Shown here: in pieces, positions 22,277-31,202 of the stretch
How the letters are laid out: each line of letters opens with the position of its first letter
Numbering within the stretch: the stretch's first letter is position 1
Virus record (IMG/VR): IMGVR_UViG_3300040801_006090
Location: 1 to 40,552 of that record
Direction: 5' to 3' (one strand)
Origin: a virus
DNA: 40,552 nt
Notes under the pieces: generated by a model
The model's input: only the letters and a program-made list of their open reading frames with translations
Told to the model about the DNA's origin: nothing
Database searches by the model: none
Position numbers and translations under genes: made by a program

Positions 22277-23916
22277 ATTATCTTATTGAGTACTACAATG
22301 AAATCAAGAATGGAAACATCATTATTGGTGATGAACTAAGAACTCAATTAGATGGATTGATTAACGATCTAGATAATCCTAGATACTTCTTTGACTTGAA
22401 ACCAGGTAATCTTAGAATTGATTTTATTGAGACTTTCTGCAAACACACAAAGTCACCATTTAACGGTATGCCTTTTGAATTAGAAATATGGGAAAAAGCA
22501 CTTCTTCAAACAGCGTATGGATTCAAGATGAGTGAAACAGGACTTAGAAGATTTAACGAGGTAATATTACTAATTGCTCGTAAGAATGGGAAGACAACTT
22601 TTGTTGCTGGTATAGACTTATCTGAGTTCTTTCTTTCAAGTGGTGGTGTTGACATTGTATGTGCATCCAACACAACAGAACAGGCTAACATCCTATTTGA
22701 AGAGATTAATAATATGCGAGAGCAATCACCTGCTTTATCAAAGGACACTAGAAGTAAGAAGAACATCTATCACATTTATTCACCTAAGACTAAAAACAAG
22801 ATAAAGAAGTTATCTGCACAATCAAGAAACAAAGATGGATACAATATAGAGGTAGGTTGTATTGATGAAGTTCACGAAATGACTGATTCAAAAGTATATG
22901 ATGCGATTAAGCAATCACAATCAACTAAAAAAGAACCATTAATATTTATCATAACCACAGAAGGGACAACTGTTGGTGGGTTTTTAGATAACAAACTAGA
23001 TTATGTTAGAAAGATGCTAAAGGGTGATATTGATGATGAACGTGTTCTACCTTGGCTATATACTCAAGATTCAACTAAGGAAATATACGATGATCCAAAA
23101 ACTTGGATGAAATCGAATCCAAGTCTTGGAGTTGTTAAGACAACTAATTATCTTGAAGACATTATGAATAAATCTAAACATGACTTATCCACAAGAGTTA
23201 CAATGCTTTGTAAAGATTTTAATATCAAACAGGCTGATTCAGGTTCATGGTTAAGCTTCGAAGACTTGAACAATGAAGAGACTTATTCGATTGATGATTT
23301 AAGAGATAGTTATGCCGTAGGTGGTGTTGATTTATCTTCAACAACAGACTTAACATCTGCAGTATTGGTTATTCAAAAAAGAGATAATAGTAAAAAATAT
23401 GTTATACCTCATTTCTTTATGCCAAGTGAAGTTCTAGATAAAAGAATCAAAGAGGATAATGTGCCATATGACATTTGGCTAAAGAAAGGTTATATTACAT
23501 TAACAGATGGAAACCAGAATGACTTTAGCCTTGTCACACAATGGTTAATGAAGATGATTCAAACATATGGTATAAGACCTTTATGGGTAGGATATGATCC
23601 CTGGAACTCCCAATACTGGATAAAGGAGATGGAAGATTTAGGATTTAACATGGAAAAGATAAGGCAAGGAGTATATACATTGTCTGAGCCGATGAAGATT
23701 CTAGAAGCTGATTTGAAGAATAATCTAGTGAACTACAACAATAATCCCATTCTTAAGTGGTGCTTGGCTAATACACAAGCTAAGGTAGATTTGAATGGAA
23801 ACATACAGCCATCAAAACTTAATTCTAAATACAAACGAATTGATGGGACAGTGGCACTAATCATTGCATATGTTGTTCTTAATAGATATAAAAATGACTA
23901 TGAGAATATGATATAA
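22273..23916 (+). CDS. terL: Terminase large subunit
   Basis: A 547-residue packaging motor. The ATPase domain has a Walker A-like ARKNGKTT (102-109) and Walker B IEVGCIDEVHE with Asp198-Glu199. The C-terminal RNase H-like nuclease has VGGVDLSSTTDL (Asp353) and VGYDPWNSQYW. It is of the HK97/P27 type (Terminase_1). It starts in an ATGA overlap with terS. Its last codons contain the extended -10 of the next, unrelated gene. Confidence 0.95.
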   Translation: MNYLIEYYNEIKNGNIIIGDELRTQLDGLINDLDNPRYFFDLKPGNLRIDFIETFCKHTKSPFNGMPFELEIWEKALLQTAYGFKMSETGLRRFNEVILLIARKNGKTTFVAGIDLSEFFLSSGGVDIVCASNTTEQANILFEEINNMREQSPALSKDTRSKKNIYHIYSPKTKNKIKKLSAQSRNKDGYNIEVGCIDEVHEMTDSKVYDAIKQSQSTKKEPLIFIITTEGTTVGGFLDNKLDYVRKMLKGDIDDERVLPWLYTQDSTKEIYDDPKTWMKSNPSLGVVKTTNYLEDIMNKSKHDLSTRVTMLCKDFNIKQADSGSWLSFEDLNNEETYSIDDLRDSYAVGGVDLSSTTDLTSAVLVIQKRDNSKKYVIPHFFMPSEVLDKRIKEDNVPYDIWLKKGYITLTDGNQNDFSLVTQWLMKMIQTYGIRPLWVGYDPWNSQYWIKEMEDLGFNMEKIRQGVYTLSEPMKILEADLKNNLVNYNNNPILKWCLANTQAKVDLNGNIQPSKLNSKYKRIDGTVALIIAYVVLNRYKNDYENMI

Positions 23917-23917
23917 T
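23909..23917 (+). promoter_or_regulatory. Extended -10 promoter of the gene inserted after terL
   Basis: TGATATAAT overlaps the terL stop codon and lies 20 bases before the next start codon, with AGGTGG as ribosome site in between. Confidence 0.6.
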
Positions 23918-23936
23918 CTTCATAGGTGGTGATTAT

Positions 23937-24695
23937 ATGTCAGAAGCATTCAGATTCTCAAAAATTTTAAATGATAATAATATGGTGAATTACTACGGTG
24001 AGACTTCAAGGATTCAACTTGAATTATTTTCTAAAAGAATGGAGACTATGAACGTTGCACAATTTGATAGACCTGATATAGTTATTGGAAATGACAAATT
24101 TACATATTTTTTTGAACATTTTATTTTTGATTCTTCAAAGAATACAAAAAAAGGAACTGAGATGAGAAAAGAAGATGCAAAAATCTCACGAGACTTTAAT
24201 TCCTATATAAATGAAAGTTTATCAATAGCACCCAAGGATACAGTAATCAAACGTGATACATATGTTTCTAATAGAAGTGTAAAAGATTATGTAGGTAACT
24301 TTAAACGTAACTTTGTAAGTCATTATAATAAATTAAATGATTACAAAAAACATGCAAAGGTTGAGGATCTAAACATGCCCTTCGAATTTGGCTTTGTTAT
24401 TGAGAATACATCAAACTTACCTGACATTGTATTAAATGATAATGATCAGACTCAATTATTACTTCCAATTCATTTAAAGGAACTTCTTAATTTGATGATG
24501 AATTGTCCTGAGATAAAAAACATATTTTATATTACACATAGCAACATGTCAGAGTATTCAGTTTTTTATTTTAGAAATGAATCATCATTTTATGAGGATA
24601 TAAAAGAGTTGAAAATTGAGGACTATACAAAAAAAGAACTACTTAACTTTAAGGGACATTCTTTCGGATTTGCTATACCAATACCTAAAGAATGA
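23937..24695 (+). CDS. Unknown accessory protein inserted between terL and portal
   Basis: A 252-residue protein I cannot assign to a family. It is soluble and charged. A central-N-terminal block RPDIVIGNDKFTYFFEHFIFD, followed by SSKNTKKGTEMRK, has the acidic/hydrophobic alternation seen around nuclease-like active sites, but no complete PD-(D/E)xK pattern can be defended. Later it has LPIHLKELLNLMMNCPEIKNI and ends in FGFAIPIPKE. It has its own extended -10 promoter and ribosome site, and interrupts the normally adjacent terL-portal order, so it is most likely a moron expressed from the prophage. Superinfection defence or immunity is the leading guess by location only. Confidence 0.65.
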   Translation: MSEAFRFSKILNDNNMVNYYGETSRIQLELFSKRMETMNVAQFDRPDIVIGNDKFTYFFEHFIFDSSKNTKKGTEMRKEDAKISRDFNSYINESLSIAPKDTVIKRDTYVSNRSVKDYVGNFKRNFVSHYNKLNDYKKHAKVEDLNMPFEFGFVIENTSNLPDIVLNDNDQTQLLLPIHLKELLNLMMNCPEIKNIFYITHSNMSEYSVFYFRNESSFYEDIKELKIEDYTKKELLNFKGHSFGFAIPIPKE

Positions 24696-24707
24696 TAGGA
24701 GGTAATA

Positions 24708-25928
24708 ATGGCCTTATTTAAACGAAAAAAGAAAACTGGTTCATTTGATGCATTGCAACTTATAAGCGATCTTAACTCATTCTACACACCGTTTGGAAAT
24801 AACATATCCAAGAGTGATGTAGTTAAGATATGTATTGATAGAGTTGCATCACAATGTGCCAAGTTAAAACCAAGACATATAAAGAATGAAAACGATAAGA
24901 CAGTAACCGATAAGAAAGGTCGACTGTCTTTTCTTTTGAAGTATAAGCCAAATGAGATAATGAGTCCTTATGACTTCATATATAAGACTGTGACATTGTT
25001 ATTACTGAATGACAATGTTTTTATTTATCCAAAGTTTGATAGAAGCACAGGGCAATTAAAAGGGATCTATCCATTGAGACCAATCACAGTTGAAATGATA
25101 GTAGATTCACTTGATAACTATTACATAAAGTTCCTTTTCGATAATGGTGAATCCTATACATTACCATATGAGAATATTATTCATTTGCGTAAACATTATG
25201 GCCAGAACGATATCTTTGGTGGTAGTGGTTCTTCAGGAGACCATGAAGCGATATTAAAGACAATATCGATAAATGATAGTTTGCTTCAGGGAATAGATAA
25301 TGCAATGAAATCATCACTTCAAATAAAAGGTATTCTTAAAATGAATGGTATGCTGTCAGAAACAGATAAAAAGAAACAACGAGATCTGTTTGAAGAAGCA
25401 CTTTCAGAAACAGTTAATGTAAAAGGTAGTTCTATTATTCCAATCGATTTAAAATCAGAATATATACCTATTAAAATAGAACCAAAACTGATTGATAAAG
25501 ATACACTCGAGTTTTTACAGTCAAAGATAATTGATTATTTTGGTGTATCAGTTCCAATCTTTACGAATAAATACACAGAAGATGAGTATAACTCATTTTA
25601 TGAATCAACTATAGAGCCTCTTGCTATTCAATTAAGCGAGGCTTTTTCTATAGGATTACTTACAGATAATCAACTAGAAAAAGGGGAAGAGATAGTCTTT
25701 TATAGTGAAAGACTTCAATATGCATCTTGGAACACAAAAGTAACTGCGATTGAAAAACTAATGAGTCTAGGTATTATGAGTTTGAATGAATCTAGAACTT
25801 TACTGGGACTTGAACCAATAGAAGGTGGAAATAAGAGACTACAATCACTGAACTTTGTTGATGCAGATAAGGCAAACTTATATCAAATAGGAACTAAGGA
25901 GGAAGAAACAAATGAAAATAACAGTTAA
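24708..25928 (+). CDS. HK97-family portal protein
   Basis: A 406-residue portal. Typical features are the short basic N terminus (ALFKRKKKTG), DVVKICIDRVASQCAKL, LLLNDNVFIYPKFD, a Gly-rich loop (NDIFGGSGSSGDHEA), the helix ESTIEPLAIQLSEAF and NESRTLLGLEPIEGGNKR near the C terminus. It forms the dodecameric DNA gateway at one capsid vertex. AGGAGG lies six bases before the ATG. It is followed by a 74-residue protein overlapping by 17 bases. Confidence 0.93.
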   Translation: MALFKRKKKTGSFDALQLISDLNSFYTPFGNNISKSDVVKICIDRVASQCAKLKPRHIKNENDKTVTDKKGRLSFLLKYKPNEIMSPYDFIYKTVTLLLLNDNVFIYPKFDRSTGQLKGIYPLRPITVEMIVDSLDNYYIKFLFDNGESYTLPYENIIHLRKHYGQNDIFGGSGSSGDHEAILKTISINDSLLQGIDNAMKSSLQIKGILKMNGMLSETDKKKQRDLFEEALSETVNVKGSSIIPIDLKSEYIPIKIEPKLIDKDTLEFLQSKIIDYFGVSVPIFTNKYTEDEYNSFYESTIEPLAIQLSEAFSIGLLTDNQLEKGEEIVFYSERLQYASWNTKVTAIEKLMSLGIMSLNESRTLLGLEPIEGGNKRLQSLNFVDADKANLYQIGTKEEETNENNS

Positions 25929-26136
25929 CGGTAAGCTATCAGAAGAAGCATTAAAGAGCATCTTAGAAACTCAGAAAAAGAAAACAATCATTATTGATGA
26001 ATATTGTAAGAAAGAGAAACTTGATTCACTATTCTATAAGGATTCCGAAATTGAATATCAGTATACAAAAGAAGTGAAACAAACTCCACTAAAACCTAAG
26101 AAAGTTGAGACTAGGAAAAATGATAAAGGAAACTAG
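25912..26136 (+). CDS. Small hypothetical protein between portal and protease (74 aa)
   Basis: A 74-residue, very lysine-rich protein (LSEEALKSILETQKKKTIIIDEY ... PLKPKKVETRKNDKGN). GGAGGAAG at good spacing supports translation. Both ends overlap neighbours, as for many small head genes. No family is recognised; a chaperone-like or DNA/capsid-binding accessory role would be a guess. Confidence 0.6.
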   Translation: MKITVNGKLSEEALKSILETQKKKTIIIDEYCKKEKLDSLFYKDSEIEYQYTKEVKQTPLKPKKVETRKNDKGN

Positions 26137-26710
26137 ATTAGCAGATGTGACTCTTCATGAAGAAGAGGAAAAGATGATACTAGAAGGGTATGCTATCACA
26201 TTTAATAGTGAAACGATTATTGGAGATAAAGAGTATGGTTTTATTGAAACCATAGATCCAAATGCTCTACAAGAAACGAAAATGAAGGATGTACCTATGA
26301 AATACAATCATATGGACTCCTTTTTAATTTTAGCTAGAACAAGAAATAAATCGCTTACTTTAACAGTTGATAATAAAGGTTTAAAAGTAAGAGCTGAGTT
26401 ACTAGATACTCATACAAACCAAGATATTTACAAAATGGTAAGAAGTGGATTACTAGATAAAATGAGTTTTGCATTTACGGTTGATGAGCAACTTTGGAAC
26501 CGTGAGGGAGATATTCCAAAAAGAACAATCACCAAAATCAATCGCTTGTATGATGTGTCGGTTGTGGATACACCAGCATATGATTCAACAAGTATATATG
26601 CTCGTTCTTTAGAGTCCATGGAGTTGGAACTAAAGACTATGGATATAGCAGAGCAAGAAGAGCAGTCGAAAATAATTAGAAAACGTATCAAAATTAAAAC
26701 ACAAACATAG
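26120..26710 (+). CDS. HK97-type prohead protease
   Basis: A 196-residue maturation protease. Landmarks are LEGYAITFNSET, MKYNHMDSFLILAR (His), LDKMSFAFTVDEQLWNRE (Ser in MSFAF) and RLYDVSVVDTPAYDSTSIYAR, all typical of the family. It cleaves the capsid delta domain. ATG 26120 with AGGA is preferred to an in-frame TTG at 26105. It overlaps the 74-residue gene by 17 bases. Confidence 0.92.
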   Translation: MIKETRLADVTLHEEEEKMILEGYAITFNSETIIGDKEYGFIETIDPNALQETKMKDVPMKYNHMDSFLILARTRNKSLTLTVDNKGLKVRAELLDTHTNQDIYKMVRSGLLDKMSFAFTVDEQLWNREGDIPKRTITKINRLYDVSVVDTPAYDSTSIYARSLESMELELKTMDIAEQEEQSKIIRKRIKIKTQT

Positions 26711-26718
26711 GAGGAATT

Positions 26719-27852
26719 ATGAACTTAGAATTAAGAAAAAAAGAAATCGAATCAAGATTAACTGAGATAAGAAGTCTTATCGATACTGAAACAGACATTA
26801 CAAAACTTGAAGCATTTGAAACTGAAACAAATGAACTTCAGGAAGAACGAAGTGTAATTGATAAAAAGATGTCAATTGCAAGTAAAACAGATATCAAACC
26901 AATCGTGATAGATAATAGAAATCAAGTAGATAATGAAAAATTAGAACAACGTGCTAAAGATTTGAAAGAGGCTCGTGTTATTCAAGTCTCAAGTACTGAT
27001 ATTTTATTACCAACTCATACATCTACTGGATTAGCACCTGTTCCATTTAAACAAATTTCAACATTAGTTGATAAAGTGAATGTAATTAATCTAAATGGTG
27101 GGGAAACATATAAGAAATCATATGTTAAATCGAATGGTATTGCTGGTACAACAGCTGAAGGTGGAGCTGCTACAACATCTGAACCAGGCTTTGGATATTT
27201 AACAATTTCTAAGGTTAAGTTAACAGTTTATACAGAGATAACTGAAGAATTAGAGAAACTACCTTCAATTCCATATCAAGCTGAAGTGTTAAGAAACATT
27301 AATATCTCACTAAAGAAGAAAATTAGTGAACAAATCTTACGTGGTGCGGGAACTACTAATACATTCACTGGTATCTTTAGTGATAATGCAGTTGCATTAG
27401 CTGATAAAACACCTCTTGAAATAGAGGCTATTACTGATTCAACATTAGATGATATTATTTTCGCTTACGGTGGAGATGAAGAAGTAGAAGGTGGAGCTGT
27501 TTTAATACTTAACAAAGCCGATTTGCGTGCATTCGCTGGACTAAAAACTTCTGATGGTAAAAAAGTGCATACAATTGATACTATAAATAAAACGATTGAT
27601 GGTATCCCATATACAATCAACTCAAATTGTAAAGCTATCTCAGACAGTAATACAAACGCTGGGGAATACGGTATCGCTTATGGTGCATTAACAAACTATG
27701 AAGTTCCAGTTTTCTCTCCAGTTGAAATTAGCAAGTCGACAGATTACAAGTTTAAAGAGGGCATCATTAGCTACAAAGCATCAGTATTTACTGGTGGTAA
27801 CGTTGTAGGGTATAACGGATTCTTACGTATTAAGAAAAAAGCAGCTGCTTAA
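26719..27852 (+). CDS. HK97-family major capsid protein
   Basis: A 377-residue protein. Residues about 1-85 form a charged coiled-coil delta/scaffold region (LRKKEIESRLTEIRSLID). The capsid fold follows with PVPFKQISTLVDKVNVINLNGG, ITEELEKLPSIPYQAEVL, RGAGTTNTFTGIF and EVPVFSPVEISKSTDYKFKEG. The protease just upstream is expected to remove the N-terminal part. AGGAGG precedes the ATG. This should be the most abundant virion protein. Confidence 0.94.
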   Translation: MNLELRKKEIESRLTEIRSLIDTETDITKLEAFETETNELQEERSVIDKKMSIASKTDIKPIVIDNRNQVDNEKLEQRAKDLKEARVIQVSSTDILLPTHTSTGLAPVPFKQISTLVDKVNVINLNGGETYKKSYVKSNGIAGTTAEGGAATTSEPGFGYLTISKVKLTVYTEITEELEKLPSIPYQAEVLRNINISLKKKISEQILRGAGTTNTFTGIFSDNAVALADKTPLEIEAITDSTLDDIIFAYGGDEEVEGGAVLILNKADLRAFAGLKTSDGKKVHTIDTINKTIDGIPYTINSNCKAISDSNTNAGEYGIAYGALTNYEVPVFSPVEISKSTDYKFKEGIISYKASVFTGGNVVGYNGFLRIKKKAAA

Positions 27853-27889
27853 GAGTAGTTTAACTAAAAGTTAAGAAAGGATTGATCTT

Positions 27890-28183
27890 ATGGCAATAAT
27901 AGATATCGTAAAAAAGGCATTACTTATTCCCCTATCTGAATCATTCGCAGACGAGGAATTAAATGTACATATTGCAAGTTGCAAAGTATATCTTGAAAAC
28001 TGTGGGATTGATCCTTCTTACATAAATGATGAATCAAATCCGATGGTTAGTACAGTTATCATAATTTACGTAAAGACATTCTTTGGTTTTAAGAATGATG
28101 GTAGTGCAAAAGAGTTGCCAAAAACATTTGATATGTTGGTGAGTCAGATTGCACTTACAAAAGGGGTACAAGATGTATCCTAA
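27890..28183 (+). CDS. Head-tail connector (gp6-like)
   Basis: A 97-residue helical protein beginning MAIIDIVKKALLIPLSESF, with helices around ELNVHIASCKVYLENCGID and TVIIIYVKTFFGF. This is the pattern of HK97 gp6-type adaptor proteins that follow the capsid gene. AAAGGATTGATCTT precedes the ATG. Its end overlaps the next start by 11 bases. Confidence 0.82.
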   Translation: MAIIDIVKKALLIPLSESFADEELNVHIASCKVYLENCGIDPSYINDESNPMVSTVIIIYVKTFFGFKNDGSAKELPKTFDMLVSQIALTKGVQDVS

Positions 28184-28508
28184 TTCTCCTAATATTTCCA
28201 TGAGACTACTAACCATGGATTTGGTTCCAAACTCAATCGGTGCAATAAAGTATCAGCTGATAACTTCTAAATCAGTAATCGGAATTAATATGAGCATTTC
28301 ATCAAAAGAGTACTATGATAGTAAACGCTCAGATATCACGATTGACATTGCACTTAAACTACAAAGTTTCTTATACGATAAAAGTAAGTATGCAGAAATA
28401 TCAGGAGTCATCTATAAAATAGAAAGAACATATCAGATAGGACAGTTTATAGAGTTATATTTAAGTAAATCTAAACTGAAAGGTAGTGATATCATTGATT
28501 ACTATTGA
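28173..28508 (+). CDS. Head closure/head-tail joining protein
   Basis: A 111-residue beta-rich protein (KYQLITSKSVIGINMSIS, DITIDIALKLQSFLY, EISGVIYKIERTYQIGQFIELYL) in the position of SPP1 gp16/HK97 gp7-type stoppers. ATG 28173 with AAGGGG six bases upstream is chosen over an in-frame start at 28149. It overlaps both neighbours, supporting a coupled head-completion cluster. Confidence 0.75.
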   Translation: MYPNSPNISMRLLTMDLVPNSIGAIKYQLITSKSVIGINMSISSKEYYDSKRSDITIDIALKLQSFLYDKSKYAEISGVIYKIERTYQIGQFIELYLSKSKLKGSDIIDYY

Positions 28509-28878
28509 TCAGATTGGTAGTGCTATAGAAGATATGGTTGATGAATATGCTGAAGAAGTGATTAAGAAACTCGAAGACAGACTTGATAAAACTGCAAATA
28601 ATATTGTGGAATACATATCTAGACACGCACCTAGAAGTGGAAGTACCAAACCATTTGCTGATTCCTTTATTGCTACTCCCCAAGGAGAGGGAATCAATAA
28701 AGTCATATCGATTTATTCAAATACCAAAGGTAAGCTAACACATTTACTTGAGTTTGGATTTACACATAAAAGTGGTAAGTATGTAGGTCCAAGACCATTC
28801 ATGAGACCTGCATTTGATACACTAACACCCAAAATGATAGAAGATATTAAATCTATCATTGAGAAAGGTGGTACTTAA
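28486..28878 (+). CDS. HK97 gp10-like neck/tail-completion protein
   Basis: A protein of about 130 residues with the gp10 pattern: long N-terminal helices (EEVIKKLEDRLDKTANNIVEYI), HAPRSGSTKPFADSF, LTHLLEFGFTHKSGKYVGPRPFMRPAFD. That last block is highly diagnostic. Initiation could be GTG 28486 or TTG 28495; AAAGG upstream is better spaced for the TTG. It joins head and tail. Confidence 0.85.
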   Translation: MISLITIDQIGSAIEDMVDEYAEEVIKKLEDRLDKTANNIVEYISRHAPRSGSTKPFADSFIATPQGEGINKVISIYSNTKGKLTHLLEFGFTHKSGKYVGPRPFMRPAFDTLTPKMIEDIKSIIEKGGT

Positions 28879-29213
28879 TGCAAGAGATAATAGAAAGGTT
28901 GTTTTCAACCTTGGATAATATATTACCTGGGAAAGTATCTTATGGTACAAGAGATGGATTAGAAGACGAATCAGATTATATAATCTATCAGGAGTTAAAC
29001 AACAGAAGCATTGTATATGCAGATGACATAGCCATAGCAAAAGTAAGTACTTTTCAAGTTAGTTTAATTACAGAAAAGAAAGATCTAATCTTAGAGGACC
29101 GATTTGAGTCCTCATTGTATTTTAATAACTATGAATTTGAACTATTATCTGAGTTCATCAACCAAGATGGTTCAGTTAATAGAGTTTATGAGATAAAACA
29201 GGAGGTGTTCTAA
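28878..29213 (+). CDS. Tail terminator/completion protein (gp17-like, DUF3168 style)
   Basis: A 111-residue protein in the tail-terminator slot: an N-terminal helix (IIERLFSTLDNI), then alternating beta and helix (DYIIYQELNN, STFQVSLITEKKDL, RFESSLYF). It begins on the last base of the previous stop (TAATG). Function rests mainly on gene order; sequence support is moderate. Confidence 0.72.
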   Translation: MQEIIERLFSTLDNILPGKVSYGTRDGLEDESDYIIYQELNNRSIVYADDIAIAKVSTFQVSLITEKKDLILEDRFESSLYFNNYEFELLSEFINQDGSVNRVYEIKQEVF

Positions 29214-29780
29214 ATGAACAATAAAGTAACTTTCGGATTAAAGAATGTTCACTATGCATTGGCTACTCAAGCAGAAGATGGAAGTTGGACATTCGCAACA
29301 CCAAAACGATTAGAAGGTGCTCAAGAGATTACAACAGAGGCAATAGCAGGGAGCACACAAGTATATGCAGATGACAAAGTACTAGCAACACTAGTATCTA
29401 ACTCAGGGGCTAATGTATCTCTTAAGTTTACAGAGATTGATGATGAGTTTAAAAAGGATATATTTGGTGTTCTTGAAGATACTAACGGAAACCTAGTAGA
29501 GATTGTTAACAATAAGGCTAAGACATTCGCACTTGGGTATGAAATCCAAGGCGATATTAAAGCAAGACGTATTTGGTATTACTTATGCACAGCAACTCCT
29601 TCAGGAGATGCGAGTAAATCAAAAGCAGATTCAATTGAGGCAAACTCTAATAATCTAAACATTACAGCAAGACCAATTGAATCAGGAAATAACTTAATTA
29701 TTAGAGTGATTGCAAACTTAGGTGATGTAAACTACAATGCATTCTTAACAACTGCACCTGCTCTACCTACATTTATTTAA
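29214..29780 (+). CDS. Major tail (tube) protein, phi13 family
   Basis: A 188-residue protein with the phi13-type tube signature: KVTFGLKNVHYALATQ, ATPKRLEGAQEITTEA, QVYADDKVLATL, ANVSLKFTEIDDEFKKDIFG and KTFALGYEIQG. It polymerises as the tail tube around the tape measure. AGGAGGT precedes the ATG directly after the terminator gene. C-terminal beta extension is short, with no Ig-like decoration. Confidence 0.9.
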   Translation: MNNKVTFGLKNVHYALATQAEDGSWTFATPKRLEGAQEITTEAIAGSTQVYADDKVLATLVSNSGANVSLKFTEIDDEFKKDIFGVLEDTNGNLVEIVNNKAKTFALGYEIQGDIKARRIWYYLCTATPSGDASKSKADSIEANSNNLNITARPIESGNNLIIRVIANLGDVNYNAFLTTAPALPTFI

Positions 29781-29790
29781 GGAGTAAAAT

Positions 29791-30144
29791 ATGGAAAAAA
29801 CATTAAAACTTGGTGAACAAGAACTTAGACTTCATTCGTCATTATTCACAATCATAGATTATCGAAATGTGTTCTCAACAGAATTGTTTAGCGATATAAA
29901 GAAACTAGAAAAGGCAAACCTAAAAAAAGAAGATGATATATCACAAGTGATTGATACCATCTTCAGGATTATTTATGTACTACATCGACCATTTAGTAAA
30001 CAGTCATATAATGATTTCTTAATGTCTCTCGATTTTTCTATTTTGAGTAATCAAGATGAGTTACAGAACTTAACGAACACTATTGGTGAAATGTTGGGTA
30101 CGTTTCAAAAACCGAAAACACCCAGACCAGTCACAAAGAAGTGA
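29791..30144 (+). CDS. Tail assembly chaperone (gpG-like)
   Basis: A 117-residue helical protein (LKLGEQELRLHSSLFTIIDYRNVF, IFRIIYVLHRPFSKQSYNDFL) in the slot between tube and tape measure, where siphoviruses encode the gpG/gpGT chaperones. It ends PRPVTKK, and the downstream frame continues as the frameshifted T domain. GGAG precedes the ATG. Confidence 0.8.
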   Translation: MEKTLKLGEQELRLHSSLFTIIDYRNVFSTELFSDIKKLEKANLKKEDDISQVIDTIFRIIYVLHRPFSKQSYNDFLMSLDFSILSNQDELQNLTNTIGEMLGTFQKPKTPRPVTKK

Positions 30145-30331
30145 TGAAGATATAAATATAACAGCTAACATAATTTTTAACTTAGCTCATTTAGGATTAT
30201 CTATTAAGGATTCTAAATTTTTCGACCTTGAAACATATTTTACAATTGTTGACCTTGAAACAAATGTTATTCAAGGTAAGAGTGGAGTTAGAAAAGCTAC
30301 ACAAAAAGATATAGATGCCTTCCTAGTTTAG
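30083..30331 (+). CDS. Tail chaperone frameshift extension (gpT part of gpGT)
   Basis: An open frame (open from 30074, stop 30331) in the +1 frame relative to gpG, without its own ribosome site. It overlaps the gpG end by about 60 bases and encodes ITANIIFNLAHLGLSIKDSKF and KATQKDIDAFLV, typical of gpGT C-terminal parts. A zero-frame CCC followed by A (30121-30124) is a plausible +1 slip site, because proline tRNA can re-pair with CCA. The fused product would then run from gpG residue about 111 into DQSQRSDEDIN. A shift of -2 is formally possible. Confidence 0.65.
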   Translation: MVKCWVRFKNRKHPDQSQRSDEDINITANIIFNLAHLGLSIKDSKFFDLETYFTIVDLETNVIQGKSGVRKATQKDIDAFLV

Positions 30332-30334
30332 ATG

Positions 30335-30343
30335 TGGTATAAT
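30335..30343 (+). promoter_or_regulatory. Extended -10 promoter of the amidohydrolase gene
   Basis: TGGTATAAT lies 20 bases before the start codon, between the gpGT stop and an AGGAGGG ribosome site. Confidence 0.6.
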
Positions 30344-30363
30344 CAAGACTAGGAGGGATTTAT

Positions 30364-31188
30364 ATGAAATGGAAAGATATTAAAAAAATTGATGCTCACA
30401 TACATTTACTACCAAAAGAGAAATTAGACTCGCTAATTAAATATGAAGGACACCCATATATCAAAGCTTCAGTTGAAAACTACTTATCTTTAATGGAAGA
30501 GTATAACATTGAAAAAGCAGTTTTGATGCCAATGAACGATATGTATTTTTATTATAAGGATCCTGATAAAACAAATATGTTTTTTAGTGGTTTAATAAGT
30601 CAGTATGAAAATAAGTTTTTAGCATTTGCAGACATTGTTAATACAGGAGCTTATTTTATAGATGACTCACCATTTGTTTTGGAAAAAGCTATAAATGAAC
30701 ACAGGTTACATGGCTTGAAAATTCATCCAACAAACTTGCATATGAATGCTGATGATTTGAAACTAGTTCCTGTTTTAAGAAAAGCAGCAGACTTGAAAGT
30801 TCCAGTTATGATACACAGTAATCCATGTAGAACTGGGTTCAATGATAACTGTTCTCCAGATAGAATTAATAGAATGATTAAGGTATTTCCTGATTTAGAT
30901 ATCATTACTGCACATCTTGGTGGTATGAAGTATATGGATGCGATTAGTGGATGTACATATGTAGATATTTCATATATCTTACCAGTTCTTGTCAAAATGT
31001 ATGGTGTAGAGCAAACTAATCGAATCCTAAGAATGTTTGGACCAGATAGAATAATTTTTGGAACAGATTTTCCCGAAGGTAATCTTGAGACATATTGTAA
31101 TATCTTAGATCAAATGGATTTCACAGATGAAGAAATGCATAAAATTGCCCGTCTGAATATATGTAAGTTATTAAACATTGATATTTAA
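30364..31188 (+). CDS. Amidohydrolase_2-family metal hydrolase (cargo gene)
   Basis: A 274-residue TIM-barrel hydrolase with the complete metal set: His12-x-His14 (DAHIH), a Lys in LKIHPT (119), His151 (MIHSNP), His184 (TAHLGG) and Asp235 (FGTDFPEG). Such enzymes hydrolyse or decarboxylate small ring or amide compounds; the substrate is not deducible. There is no signal peptide. It has a private promoter and a private terminator and sits between tail chaperone and tape measure genes, an unusual place for metabolism. It is a moron, possibly changing host physiology or inactivating a small molecule such as a defence signal, which is speculative. Confidence 0.85.
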   Translation: MKWKDIKKIDAHIHLLPKEKLDSLIKYEGHPYIKASVENYLSLMEEYNIEKAVLMPMNDMYFYYKDPDKTNMFFSGLISQYENKFLAFADIVNTGAYFIDDSPFVLEKAINEHRLHGLKIHPTNLHMNADDLKLVPVLRKAADLKVPVMIHSNPCRTGFNDNCSPDRINRMIKVFPDLDIITAHLGGMKYMDAISGCTYVDISYILPVLVKMYGVEQTNRILRMFGPDRIIFGTDFPEGNLETYCNILDQMDFTDEEMHKIARLNICKLLNIDI

Positions 31189-31202
31189 TCTATGAAATAC
31201 AA

